DNA of 64,000 nt from Parvibaculum sp. (GTDB lineage: Bacteria > Pseudomonadota > Alphaproteobacteria > Parvibaculales > Parvibaculaceae): contig NZ_JAUSBV010000005.1 in the NCBI RefSeq assembly GCF_030651915.1, positions 558,001-622,000 on the forward strand, read 5' to 3'. Below are positions 1 through 7,555 of this stretch, piece by piece. The position numbers and the translations under genes are program-made. Position 1 is the first letter of the stretch. The number at the start of each line of letters is the position of its first letter. A model generated the notes under the pieces. That model did not search any database. It worked only from the letters and a program-made list of their open reading frames with translations, and was not told where the DNA came from.

Positions 1-225
1 GCCGGTATTTCCGCCCTGGGGGACGATGGCCGTTCCCGTCTCATGGGCGATTTTCAGGATTGCCGAAACTTCCTGCGTGGTGGCCGGCCGGAGCACCGCC
101 GCCGCGCGGCCGACATACAACTCGCGGCGCTCGGCGAGATAGGGCGCCGCGTCGCCGTCCGCGACAACGCCCTTCGCGCCGACGACAGCTTGCATGCGGG
201 CGAGTGTTTGGGGCGTGGGTTTCAT
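1..225 (-). CDS. FAD-binding oxidoreductase (GlcD-like), N-terminal part only
   Basis: Only the first 75 codons are in the window; the gene continues past base 1. The reading begins MKPTPQTLARMQ and runs into VPQGGNTG at residues 68-75. That string is the start of the FAD-binding PCMH fold seen in GlcD-type D-2-hydroxyacid dehydrogenases and D-2-hydroxyglutarate dehydrogenases. Such enzymes oxidise a D-2-hydroxyacid and pass electrons to an electron-transfer flavoprotein or the quinone pool; an ETF-ubiquinone oxidoreductase gene is present elsewhere in the window (51.9-53.5 kb). The substrate cannot be told from this fragment. The ATG has only a weak ribosome site. Confidence 0.75.
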   Translation of the reverse strand, partial: MKPTPQTLARMQAVVGAKGVVADGDAAPYLAERRELYVGRAAAVLRPATTQEVSAILKIAHETGTAIVPQGGNTG

Positions 226-353
226 TACGACGCTGCTTCAGATTGCCTGCATGCCCACCCCCTTACTTCAACGGAGGGCGGGCCGGTCCCGTCTTTTATC
301 ACCGTCAATGCCTGTGAGGCGAAGCAATCCGTTCTCTCAAGGTAGGAAAATAT

Positions 354-507
354 GCACGCAGAGGCGCAGAGACGCAGAGAAGTGGAAGCAATCAGCATTC
401 ATTTATGTGCGGCGATGCCGGGTATTGTTGGCGGCTTCGCCGCCGGAAGTGTCTTTCGCGCCGAAGGCGCCATCAAATCTTCTCTGCGTCTCTGCGCCTC
501 TGCGTGA
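354..507. repeat. Family A palindromic element, full copy 1
   Basis: A roughly 154-bp element fills most of the 294-base gap between the oxidase and the serine hydrolase. Its ends are a perfect 28-bp inverted repeat (355-382 and 479-506) built from CACGCAGAGG-like units. The centre (about 431-470) holds GGCGGCTTCGCCGCC followed by a second small dyad. The same plan, ends and core recur at 62060-62265. Short protein-like readings across it (Arg/Ala-rich) are spurious. Nothing else is visible between 226 and 519. Confidence 0.85.
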
Positions 508-519
508 ACAACTCCTACT

Positions 520-1893
520 TCACTCCGCCCGCCGATGCGCCCGGGCGCCTTGATGCAGCCAGCGGGCGCGGCCTTGGGCGTCGCTGCCGAGGAAGTGCCA
601 GGTCTGCGGCAGCGTCATGCCGGGGGCGGTGCCGAGGAAGAGTTCGGCGTCGACCGCTTCGAGCGGCACGCGCTTCGGCCCGCCGGCGATTACCGCATAG
701 TCGGGCGCGGGATGGCTCGTCGCGACCAGCCTGCCCTCCTCCACCGTCACTTCGATCGTTTCCATCGTGTTCGCATAGCGGCCTTCATAGCGTGCGGGAT
801 CGGCGCGGAAGGCCGGATCGACGGCGGGCAATTCGGGCGGCGCGATGCCGGCGGCTTCGGAAAACACCGCGCGGATCAGACTGTCGGCCATCGCCTTGCC
901 GTTGCCGCCATTGGTCAGCAGGCAAAAGGCCGTGCCGCTGGCCGGGTGATAGCGCAGCCACGCCGCCTGGCCGATGGTCGATCCGTCATGGCCGAAGACT
1001 TCGTATGCGCCGTCGCCGTCCCAGTCCCACATGAAGGTCGCGAGGCCGATGGCGTCGATGTTCAGGTGGCGCGGGCAGACGGTGTTGACGGTTTGCATCG
1101 CGGCGACGCTTTCGGGCGCAAGCAGGCGCGTGCCGTCCGGTGCGGTGCCGCCGGCCATCAGCATGCGGGCGAAAGCGACGACGTCGCGCGCCTTGGCCAT
1201 CGGCGTCGAGCCGACCGGCGCGTTCGACTGCGCCAGATAGGCGATCGGCGTCACGAAGAGTTTGCCGGGCTGGCCGAGATGACCGATCGCCGTTTGATAG
1301 CGCATCGCCTGTTCAGGCAGGGTCGAGAAAGCGGGCGTGCCCAGCGGCTTGGCGATGCGGGCGCGCACCGCCTTGTCCCAGATGCGGCCATCGGCCACCT
1401 CGATCATGCGACCGGCGGCGACAAAGCCGGTGTTGCAGTAGGAAAACATTTCGCCGGGCGCATGGACCTGGCCCAGCGCCGACATCATCGCCACGAATTT
1501 CTCGATGCGGTCCTCGCCGCGCCCGGCGTCGCGGAAATAATCGCCTTCGATGCCGCTGCGGTGCGAGAGCAGATCGCGAAGGGTCACTTCGGCCGTGACT
1601 GTCTCATCGGCGACGCGGAAACCCGGCAGCGTGGCGCGCACGGGCGCGTCGAGCGCGAGCTTGCCTTGCTCGACAAGCTGCAGGCAGAGCGTGGATGTGT
1701 AGAGCTTGGTGATCGAGCCGATCTGGAAGAGCGTTTCGGACGTGACCGGCACCTGCGTTTCGAGATTGCAGACACCGGTGGCGGCTTCGGCGAGCGCGCC
1801 GCCCGCCCACACCGCCAGCGACGCGCCGGGCACGCCGCATTGGCGCGTCAGCGTGTCGAGCGTTTCCTTCAGATGCGCGGGAGAGAGGGTCAT
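520..1893 (-). CDS. Serine hydrolase, beta-lactamase/penicillin-binding-protein-like
   Basis: A 457-residue class C beta-lactamase-fold hydrolase (Beta-lactamase domain, about residues 8-370) with a C-terminal extension. The nucleophile motif S60-I-T-K63 follows FQIG, the second motif Y152-C-N154 follows EMFS, and an HDG motif near residue 330 stands in for the KTG triad. Family members act as esterases, D-aminopeptidases or peptidoglycan-related hydrolases; no substrate can be assigned. There is no signal peptide, so it is probably cytoplasmic. I chose the ATG at 1893 (MTLSPAHLKE). An upstream in-frame ATG would add an Arg-rich leader (MARHSPRRRK) with no homology feel, and neither start has a strong ribosome site. 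It stands alone between repeat-filled gaps. Confidence 0.85.
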   Translation of the reverse strand: MTLSPAHLKETLDTLTRQCGVPGASLAVWAGGALAEAATGVCNLETQVPVTSETLFQIGSITKLYTSTLCLQLVEQGKLALDAPVRATLPGFRVADETVTAEVTLRDLLSHRSGIEGDYFRDAGRGEDRIEKFVAMMSALGQVHAPGEMFSYCNTGFVAAGRMIEVADGRIWDKAVRARIAKPLGTPAFSTLPEQAMRYQTAIGHLGQPGKLFVTPIAYLAQSNAPVGSTPMAKARDVVAFARMLMAGGTAPDGTRLLAPESVAAMQTVNTVCPRHLNIDAIGLATFMWDWDGDGAYEVFGHDGSTIGQAAWLRYHPASGTAFCLLTNGGNGKAMADSLIRAVFSEAAGIAPPELPAVDPAFRADPARYEGRYANTMETIEVTVEEGRLVATSHPAPDYAVIAGGPKRVPLEAVDAELFLGTAPGMTLPQTWHFLGSDAQGRARWLHQGARAHRRAE

Positions 1894-1977
1894 GGGTGGT
1901 CTGGCTTTGCGTCTGCGGGGCGAATGGCGGGCCATCATATACATCTGTGCGGCGGCGGCGAAAGAGAGGGAAGGATT

Positions 1978-2073
1978 TTCACGCGGAGGCGCGGAGAAGA
2001 GAAGAATTGGTCACGCGAAGACGCGAAGGCGCGAAGGAAGAATTGTTCACGCAGAGGCGCAGAGACGCAGAGG
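1978..2073. repeat. Family A arms, three tandem partial copies
   Basis: Three direct copies of one family A arm lie in a row (about 1978-2001, 2010-2040, 2046-2073). Each starts TCACGC or TTCACGC and repeats a GxGRCGC-type unit with different A/G choices. No opposing arm is present, so these look like solo ends or remnants. They occupy the first part of the 493-base gap between the serine hydrolase and the CorC-like gene. Confidence 0.75.
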
Positions 2074-2101
2074 TGCTGCGGGTGGCGCGGGCGTCGATTT
2101 C

Positions 2102-2275
2102 CCACCCGCCCCTGGGGGGCGGGTCGAAAAATTCGAAGAATTTTTCGGGGCGGGGGCGCTGAAGCGCGTCAGCGCATCCTCTATCGTTTTTTTATGCCGC
2201 CACTGCCGTGACCCCGCCCCGAAATTTGTTCGCTCACGCTCACAAATTGTCGACCCTCCCCCAAGGGGAGGGTGG
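2102..2275. repeat. Family B palindromic element, copy 1
   Basis: A 174-bp unit bordered by two short GC-rich hairpins: CCCGCCCCTGGGGGGCGGG at the left and CCCTCCCCCAAGGGGAGGG at the right. The outer ends read CCACCC/GGGTGG. The interior has its own inverted repeats (AAAAATTCGAAGAATTTTT; CACAAATT/AATTTGT type) and an inner GGGGCGGGG / CCCCGCCCC pair. A second copy of nearly the same length is at 59657-59836 with the same ends but a different middle. The remainder of the gap (2276-2386) shows nothing I recognise. Confidence 0.75.
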
Positions 2276-2386
2276 AAGGAAAGGATCTGGCCGCCTGCTT
2301 GCAAGATGTGTGAATCTCGCGAGGCTTTCGCCGGGGTGACACTGAATTTGTGTCGACTCCCCAAGCCAGCGGCAGGGCTGAAGAAA

Positions 2387-3727
2387 TCAATCCGCGCTTC
2401 TGGCCAGCGCGTTGCCGATGGGGAGGTTTTGCGCCGGGACGATCAGGACCTTGTCGATGCGGGGGCCGTCCATGTCGACGACTTCGAAGCGGTAGCCGTT
2501 CCAGCCGAAATAATCGCCTTCGCGCGGCAGGCGGCCGAACCAGTTGAACATCACGCCGGCCAGCGTGTTGACCTCGCCGCTTTCATCGCCGGGGAGCTTG
2601 GCGAGTTTCAGCAGGCGGCGCACTTCCTCGACCGAGACGACGCCGTCGATGATGTAGGAGCCGTCGTCGCGGATGGTGACGGCGGGGTTGCGGTCGACGG
2701 CGTGGTCGGAGAGGTCGCCGATCATGGCAAAGAAGACTTCCGACATGGTGAGTGTGCCGACGACATCGGCATATTCGTCGATGACGAAAGCCATGAACAT
2801 GTTTTCGGACTGCAGAATGCTCAAGGCCTTCAAGACCGACGCGGTGCGCGGGATATAGAGCGGCGGCGACATGCGGGCCAGCAATTCATCGTTCGATTTC
2901 GGATCGAGGAAGAGTTCCTCGAGCCGGACCATGCCGATGAAGGGGCCGTTGGCGCCGCGGCGGACCGGATAGCGCATCTTCTGTTCGCGGCGGACCATGG
3001 CGAGGTTCGCTTCGACCGATTGTTCGGTGTCGAGCCAGACAAGCTGCAGGCGCGGCGTCATGATTTCGCTGATGCGGGTGTCGCCGAGGCGGAAGACGCG
3101 GTTGACGATGTCGCGCTCGACGCTTTCGATGGCGCCGGCGGCGGCGCCCTCCTCGATCAGATGCTTGATCTCGTCTTCGGTGACCTGCGGCACCTCAAGG
3201 CCGGTGATGCCGTAGAGCTTCAGCACCCATTCGGTCGAGTGGGAGAGAAAGGTGACGGCGGGCGCCAGCAGGCGGGCAAAGCCGCGCATCGGCCGGGCGA
3301 CGGCCGAAGCGATGCCTTCGGGGTTCGATAGCGCGATGCGCTTGGGCACCAGCTCGCCGAGGATCAGCGTCAGATAGGTCAGCACGATGACGACGAAGCC
3401 GAAGGCGACGGGCTGGGCGTAGGGGCCGATCCACGGCCAATCGACCATGAAGGCCGAAACGGGCCCGGCCAGCACCGCGCCGCCAAAGGCGCCGGTGAAG
3501 ACGCCGACCATGGTGATGCCGATCTGCACCGAGGAAAGGAAGCGGCCGGGCTCGGCCTGGAGCTTGAGCGCCGATTCAACCGGGGCGGTGGCGGCGCCCG
3601 TGCGCTTGCGCGCGGTCAGCAGCGCCTGCAGACGCTGACGCCGCGCCGAGACCAATGCCATTTCGGACATCGAGAAAAACCCGTTCACGAGGATCAGAAC
3701 GAGCAGGATGACGATGTTCGAAAGCAT
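2387..3727 (-). CDS. CNNM/CorC-type (hemolysin-like) membrane protein with CBS pair
   Basis: This 446-residue protein has the HlyC/CorC layout: an N-terminal CNNM (DUF21) membrane domain of about four helices (residues 1-190, starting MLSNIVILLVLILVNGFFS), a CBS-domain pair (about 205-335), and a C-terminal CorC_HlyC transporter-associated domain (about 350-435). Relatives are inner-membrane proteins linked to Mg2+/Co2+ efflux or resistance, with the CBS pair sensing a nucleotide. The first ATG of the open frame lies 41 codons upstream, but the chosen ATG at 3727 has GGGGAG six bases before it and begins exactly at the first membrane helix. It is divergent from the acetyltransferase gene, with 121 bases between the starts. 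Confidence 0.92.
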   Translation of the reverse strand: MLSNIVILLVLILVNGFFSMSEMALVSARRQRLQALLTARKRTGAATAPVESALKLQAEPGRFLSSVQIGITMVGVFTGAFGGAVLAGPVSAFMVDWPWIGPYAQPVAFGFVVIVLTYLTLILGELVPKRIALSNPEGIASAVARPMRGFARLLAPAVTFLSHSTEWVLKLYGITGLEVPQVTEDEIKHLIEEGAAAGAIESVERDIVNRVFRLGDTRISEIMTPRLQLVWLDTEQSVEANLAMVRREQKMRYPVRRGANGPFIGMVRLEELFLDPKSNDELLARMSPPLYIPRTASVLKALSILQSENMFMAFVIDEYADVVGTLTMSEVFFAMIGDLSDHAVDRNPAVTIRDDGSYIIDGVVSVEEVRRLLKLAKLPGDESGEVNTLAGVMFNWFGRLPREGDYFGWNGYRFEVVDMDGPRIDKVLIVPAQNLPIGNALARSAD

Positions 3728-3848
3728 GGGCTCCCCGGGGGCTGGAGGGAAAGTATAGAGGAGAGCGGGGGCGCGCGCGACGGGGTAGCGCGGAGGGCCG
3801 GAACGCGGCAGGATTGGCCGCTTTCTCAGGGGGACACGGAGAAGGCAC

Positions 3849-4307
3849 ATGCCTCACAGGGACAACGAATCAACGGCGGCGCGGGCGGCGCGGGACGGCG
3901 AGGCGCCGGCGCTGGCGGCGCTGTGGGAAGCTTGCGGGCTGACCCGGCCCTGGAACGACCCGGCCAGGGACTTTGCCTTTGCGCTGGCGGGGCCGGCATC
4001 GGAGGTGCTGGTGATCGAGCGGGAGGGGCGGATCGCGGCCAGCGTGATGGTCGGCCATGACGGGCACCGGGGCGCGGTCTATTACGTCGCGGTCGATCCG
4101 GCGCTCAGGGGACAGGGTCTGGGACGCGCGATCATGGCGGCGGCGGAGCACTGGCTTCGCGAACGCGGCGTCTGGAAACTCAACCTGATGGTGCGGACGG
4201 GGAACGAGGGCGCGACGGGGTTCTATGCGGCGCTTGGCTACGGGACGGATGCGGTCAGCGTGATGTCGAAGCGGCTGACGCCGGCGCCGCATGCAGTGGC
4301 GGATTGA
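3849..4307 (+). CDS. GNAT-family acetyltransferase (YpeA-like)
   Basis: A 152-residue single-domain N-acetyltransferase. The acetyl-CoA pyrophosphate-binding loop is plain: R87-G-Q-G-L-G92, preceded by the strand VYYVAVDP. The C-terminal GNEGATGFYAALGYG is the usual GNAT motif B. The overall pattern (WNDP near residue 35, VMVGHDGHRG, ALGYGTDAV) matches the YpeA group, whose substrate is unknown. The ATG follows GGAGAAGGCAC. It is transcribed away from the CorC-like gene and is followed by repeat DNA. Confidence 0.9.
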   Translation: MPHRDNESTAARAARDGEAPALAALWEACGLTRPWNDPARDFAFALAGPASEVLVIEREGRIAASVMVGHDGHRGAVYYVAVDPALRGQGLGRAIMAAAEHWLRERGVWKLNLMVRTGNEGATGFYAALGYGTDAVSVMSKRLTPAPHAVAD

Positions 4308-4320
4308 AGGAAGGAAGGGA

Positions 4321-4388
4321 TTCACGCGGAGGCGCGGAGAAGAGGAGAAGGCAGGAAGACGGGTTCACGCGAAGACGCGAAGGCGCTC
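4321..4388. repeat. Family A arms, two tandem partial copies
   Basis: Two direct copies of the family A arm (TTCACGCGGAGGCGCGGAG at 4321 and TTCACGCGAAGACGCGAAGG at 4364) follow the acetyltransferase stop by a few bases. No opposing arm is present. Together with the frameshifted reading at 4435-4586, they account for most of the 326-base gap between 4307 and 4634. Confidence 0.75.
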
Positions 4389-4434
4389 CGGGGTGTCGTT
4401 GGAAAGCGTCTGACCTATCGAACAGTTGGTCAAA

Positions 4435-4586
4435 ATGCCTGAGGCGAAAGCGCAAAAAAGAAGCCGCCCAAGAACCGCAGCCATTCTCAAAAGGAGCGGT
4501 TCATTGAGGCTGCGCGGGCTGCTGACGCCGATGAGACGGGCAAAACATTGGAATCTGCATTCAAAAAAATAGTCCCGCCCCAATAA
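4435..4586 (+). pseudogene. Small basic protein with a +1 frame break in an A-run
   Basis: One frame ending in TAA at 4586 reads ...KKPPKNRSHSQKERFIEAAR then AADADETGKTLESAFKKIVPPQ, which looks like the small conserved alphaproteobacterial protein with an SQKERFIEAAR...FKKIVPP pattern. The frame has no start codon: a TGA closes it at 4440-4442. An ATG at 4435 in the neighbouring frame reads MPEAKAQK and would join it if the run of six A at 4454-4459 had seven. So it is a frameshifted gene, a homopolymer sequencing error, or a slippage site. The complete product would be about 50 residues, Lys-rich and soluble. No function is known to me. Confidence 0.6.
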
Positions 4587-4633
4587 TCCGACCGCGAAAA
4601 TTAATGGCCGTTTCCCCCCTAGAGAAAAGACGA

Positions 4634-5335
4634 TTAACCGAAGTGCATGTTACCCGTGTGAATTTCATATGGTCGAATGCGTACCGTTATCACAAGGCGC
4701 ACATCGTTCACATCTGGCTTGGCCGACACGAACTCTAGAAGTTGATCTGTTTCAACGGAAACTTTCGTGATTAGCCTGTCGTTCTCCAACAATACGAAAA
4801 ACGGCGTTTCGTTCCTTTCAGCCGTGCGCGTTTCGTAGTCCTGATTGGCATCTGGGATCGTGAGGGCGTCCAGGAGCGTCTTGAGTCGCCCGTCAATATC
4901 GCCTTGGTGAACAATTCCGCCGGGCTTGTGTGGCCTCAAAAACAGCACGTCTACCGCACAAATTAGATCCAGTTCGCTCGTCACCAACGGCACAAACTGC
5001 CATCCAAAATGAGTATGTCGTTTGGCCAACATTTCCTTTTTGGTTAACGGCGGTGTGTACCCATCTTCTGCCCTGACGGTTATAACCGACGGACCACCGC
5101 CACCCCCCTTTTTCAAGGCCGGAACGACATCCCATAAGCGTTTCAATTGGGGGTGAAACGCACTTCGCAAATTGTGTTTGTGTTCCGAGCGCCTATCCTT
5201 GCCCACACGAGAATCATTGCCGGTAGAAAGCAGACAGCCCTGATAAGTCAGCCGGAATTCCATGTACGGCGCGTCCTCCACACGGTGATACGGATTATCA
5301 TCAAAAACAGTCCGCCTTTCGCAAATATTTAACAT
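4634..5335 (-). CDS. RusA-like hypothetical protein in an AT-rich insert
   Basis: A 233-residue protein of unknown role. Residues 145-158 read QGDIDGRLKTLLDA. D146, D148 and K152 have the spacing of the acidic/lysine active-site residues in RusA Holliday-junction resolvase (D-x-D-N-x-x-K), and the following DAL matches RusA too. A conserved N-terminal segment (STGNDSRVGKDRRSEHKHNL) precedes it. A resolvase or structure-specific nuclease role is therefore plausible but inferred. Base composition is clearly lower in GC than its neighbours, and it lies between blocks of family A repeat, so it was probably acquired. I placed the start at MLNICERR; the longer open frame runs into repeat DNA. Confidence 0.7.
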   Translation of the reverse strand: MLNICERRTVFDDNPYHRVEDAPYMEFRLTYQGCLLSTGNDSRVGKDRRSEHKHNLRSAFHPQLKRLWDVVPALKKGGGGGPSVITVRAEDGYTPPLTKKEMLAKRHTHFGWQFVPLVTSELDLICAVDVLFLRPHKPGGIVHQGDIDGRLKTLLDALTIPDANQDYETRTAERNETPFFVLLENDRLITKVSVETDQLLEFVSAKPDVNDVRLVITVRIRPYEIHTGNMHFG

Positions 5336-5388
5336 ACTAGCGCCCTCCCGCTCGGGTGGGTACGGGAAGTGTAATATTGGGAAAAAAT

Positions 5389-5475
5389 TCTCACGCGAAG
5401 GCGCGAAGAAGGTTTGATGGCGCTTCCGCCTCCGCCAAGAGCTTCCGCCTTCGCCAAAGGCTTCGGCGGACAGGC
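5389..5475. repeat. Family A arm plus CTTCCGCC(T/C)-type tandem block
   Basis: A single family A arm (CTCACGCGAAGGCGCGAAG) is followed by a short tandem array in which GCTTCCGCC(T/C)(C/T)CGCCAA recurs about every 20 bases, ending in an inverted version GGCTTCGGCGG. This lies just upstream of the RusA-like gene, mirroring the repeat block at its other end. With family D it fills the 377-base gap 5336-5712. Confidence 0.6.
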
Positions 5476-5541
5476 CTGCGGACAAGACGGCGGACATGTC
5501 GCGCCGGGAAAATGTGGTTGTCCAATCCCTTTTTCCACACT

Positions 5542-5685
5542 CGTCATTGCGAGCGAAGCGAAGCAACCCAGAAGCCGCGAGCACTGAATTTGCCGCTTCT
5601 GGGTTGCTTCGCGTTCGGCGCTCGAAAAGGTCCACCGGACCTTTTCGTTTGCTGACGCAAAACGCGCCTCACCCTCGCAATGACG
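5542..5685. repeat. Family D palindromic element
   Basis: A 144-bp unit with terminal inverted repeats CGTCATTGCGAG / CTCGCAATGACG. Inside are a second inverted pair, AACCCAGAAGC / GCTTCTGGGTT, around 5565-5606 and a small hairpin AAAAGGTCCACCGGACCTTTT. The phrase CATTGCGAGCGAAGCGAAGC is a widely scattered bacterial intergenic repeat. Only one copy is in this window. Confidence 0.75.
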
Positions 5686-5712
5686 CGTCAGGGGTTGTGC
5701 TGCAACCCTCCC

Positions 5713-6444
5713 TCAGAACAAGCCTAGCTGTTTCGTGTCGGGCTGCTTTTTCGGGCGGGCGGGTTTTTCGGGGTCGGGTTCGATCGTGGCCGGCTCGAGC
5801 AACGAGGGATCGTCGTTGGCGACGCGGTTGATCCGTGTGCTGACGGGGGTGGCGTCGAGGAGGTCGTCGGGTGCGGGGCGCAGCAGGGCCTGGGCTTCCT
5901 TCAGCGGCGTCGCCGGGTCGAGCCAGGCGTCCCAATCCTTCTCGTCGAGGATCACCGGCATGCGGTGATGGATGGGGGCGAGCGTTGCATTGGCTTCGCA
6001 GGTGACGACGGCGCAACTATCGATTTCGCTGCCTTCGGCGGTTGCCCAGGTTTCCCAGAGGGCGGCCATGGCGAAGGGGGCGCGGTCCCTGCGGCGGATG
6101 ACATAGGGCTGTTTGACGCCCTTCCCCTCCGCCTTCCATTCATAGAAGCCGTCGGCCGGCATCAGGGCGCGGCGGTGGCGGAAGGCGGCGCGGAAAGAGG
6201 GTTTCTCCGCGATGGTTTCGGCGCGGGCGTTGATCAGCAGCGACGCCGGCACTTCCTTCGCCCATGAAGGGATCAGGCCCCAGCGGACCAGCAGGAAATG
6301 CCGCTGCGCGCCGTCGCGGAAGACGATGGGCACCGGCTGGGTCGGCGCGATGTTGTGGCGCGGCGGGAAATTCGGCTGCTCGCCGAAGCCGAAAAGCTCG
6401 CGCATCACGTCGGGGGGCGCGGTGATGGTGTAGCGTCCGCACAT
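5713..6444 (-). CDS. yedK: SRAP / YedK abasic-site processing protein
   Basis: A 243-residue SOS response-associated peptidase family protein (HMCES/YedK). The family forms a thiazolidine cross-link through its N-terminal cysteine to abasic sites in single-stranded DNA and so shields them during replication. The required residues are present: C2 after the removed Met (MCGRYT), N72 in INARAET, E102 in GFYEW, and H160 in IHHRMP. The whole SRAP fold is covered and the length is normal, with an Arg/Pro/Lys-rich tail. I found no GTTC-N7-GTTC SOS box upstream, so SOS control is not evident here. It is divergent from the Zur-type gene across 136 bases containing the family F repeat. Confidence 0.95.
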   Translation of the reverse strand: MCGRYTITAPPDVMRELFGFGEQPNFPPRHNIAPTQPVPIVFRDGAQRHFLLVRWGLIPSWAKEVPASLLINARAETIAEKPSFRAAFRHRRALMPADGFYEWKAEGKGVKQPYVIRRRDRAPFAMAALWETWATAEGSEIDSCAVVTCEANATLAPIHHRMPVILDEKDWDAWLDPATPLKEAQALLRPAPDDLLDATPVSTRINRVANDDPSLLEPATIEPDPEKPARPKKQPDTKQLGLF

Positions 6445-6489
6445 GTCCCCTGTTTAATCCGAGTCGGGCGGGCGACAGATTTTTTTCTG

Positions 6490-6537
6490 GAGCGCGTTCG
6501 GACGCAAAACCGGCGTCCACTTTTGCTGAACGCGCTC
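6490..6537. repeat. Family F 48-bp imperfect palindrome
   Basis: GAGCGCGTTCGGACG at the left pairs with CGAACGCGCTC-like sequence at the right (TGAACGCGCTC), with AAAACCGG...CCACTTTT in the centre. This form (AAAGTGGA..CCGGTTTT between GAGCG ends) resembles a scattered repeat of Rhizobiales genomes. It lies between divergent yedK and the Zur-type gene, so it may sit in either 5' region. Confidence 0.6.
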
Positions 6538-6580
6538 TTGTTGTTATGTTGTACCATCCGCATCAACCAGTGGAGACGGC

Positions 6581-7063
6581 ATGACAGCGCGCGCGGCGGC
6601 TCACGCCCATACATCGCATAATCACCGGGCCTGCATCGACGATGCGCTGGCGACGGCGCGGGAGCTGTGCGCCACGCGGGGCGTGCAGCTGACGCCGTTG
6701 CGCGAAAAGGTGCTGCATATCGTCTGGCGCAGCCACAAGCCGATGGGGGCTTACGAGGTGCTGGACGAGCTGGCGCGCAGCCACAAGGCGGCGCGGCCGC
6801 CGACCGTCTACCGGGCGCTCGACTTCCTGATGGCCGAGGGGCTGATCCACAAGATCGAATCGCTGAACGCCTATCTCGGCTGCATCGAGGCCGGCGCGCC
6901 CCATTCGGGGCAATTCCTGATCTGCCAGAAATGCGGGGCGACTGAGGAAATCGTCGATCCGAAGCTCGAAACGGCGCTGGAAGCGGCGGCGCGCCGCGCC
7001 CATTTCCAGCCCGTGCGCAAGGTGGTCGAGATCAGCGGCCTATGCGCCCGCTGCGGAAAATGA
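6581..7063 (+). CDS. zur: Fur-family regulator, Zur type
   Basis: A 160-residue Fur-family repressor. The winged-helix domain spans about residues 20-95 (LTPLREKVLHIVWRS...PPTVYRALDFLMAEGLI), followed by the dimerisation/metal domain. Structural zinc cysteines are paired as C115-x-x-C118 (CQKC) and C155-x-x-C158 (CARC). The N-terminal His-rich stretch (HAHTSHNH) and the HKIESLNAYLGCIE segment are typical of Zur rather than Fur or PerR. Zur represses zinc uptake when zinc is plentiful; no zinc transporter is in the window, so targets must lie elsewhere. An RBS-like TGGAGACGGC precedes the ATG. Confidence 0.88.
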   Translation: MTARAAAHAHTSHNHRACIDDALATARELCATRGVQLTPLREKVLHIVWRSHKPMGAYEVLDELARSHKAARPPTVYRALDFLMAEGLIHKIESLNAYLGCIEAGAPHSGQFLICQKCGATEEIVDPKLETALEAAARRAHFQPVRKVVEISGLCARCGK

Positions 7064-7141
7064 GCCCGCGTTGAAGCTTTGCCGCCTTCGTCTAAACTCG
7101 CGGCCTCATCTGCCCCTCGTTCCAGGAGCTCGTCTGCCATC

Positions 7142-7489
7142 ATGACCCGCCGGACCCTTTCGACCGCTGCGCTTGCCGCCCTCCTTGCGGCGCTGGCGGC
7201 ACCGCCGGCGCTGGCGCAATCGGCCAAGTTTGAGCCCGGTACGCGTTCGGGGCCCTTCGTCGCCACCGACAAGTCGCTGACCGACCTGCTGGCCGACGAA
7301 TACGAGATCCGCGGCAATCTCGGCACGGCGCTGATCCTGCAGAAGGGCGCCTCGGTTTATTCCTGCCAGATTCCGCCCGATCCCGAGCAACTCGATTTCA
7401 AGCCCTATTTCGTCTGCGCCGAACTCGACGAGGAACCGCGCGCGGCCAAACCCAAAGAGCCGGCGCTCAAACCCCGATCGGGTAATTGA
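7142..7489 (+). CDS. Small exported hypothetical protein
   Basis: A 115-residue protein with a clear Sec signal peptide: MTRRT, a long Ala/Leu hydrophobic stretch, then cleavage after LAQ or ALA near residue 22. The mature part has YSCQIPPDPEQLDF and a second Cys (FVCAELDEE), which could form one disulfide, and ends in a Lys/Pro-rich tail. I do not recognise the family. The start at 7142 is preferred over an upstream ATG because it begins directly with the signal peptide; AGGAG lies 12-16 bases before it. Confidence 0.75.
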   Translation: MTRRTLSTAALAALLAALAAPPALAQSAKFEPGTRSGPFVATDKSLTDLLADEYEIRGNLGTALILQKGASVYSCQIPPDPEQLDFKPYFVCAELDEEPRAAKPKEPALKPRSGN

Positions 7490-7555
7490 CCGGCGCGGCT
7501 CCTGCCATTGCCATCCGCATCGTCAAAACCAGAAACCAGATCAGGGAGAAACCCC

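Noticed and set aside
1896-2211. Short Arg-rich readings across the family A and B repeats
   Set aside because: They translate the repeat units (TRRR, AEAQRR and similar) and recur wherever the repeat occurs; not genes.
354-2275. CRISPR array
   Set aside because: Repeated units are palindromic and irregularly spaced without spacers; no cas genes.
6538-6570. Possible Zur box (TTGTTATGTTGTACC) before zur
   Set aside because: Only weakly symmetric and partly next to the family F repeat; not enough for an operator call.
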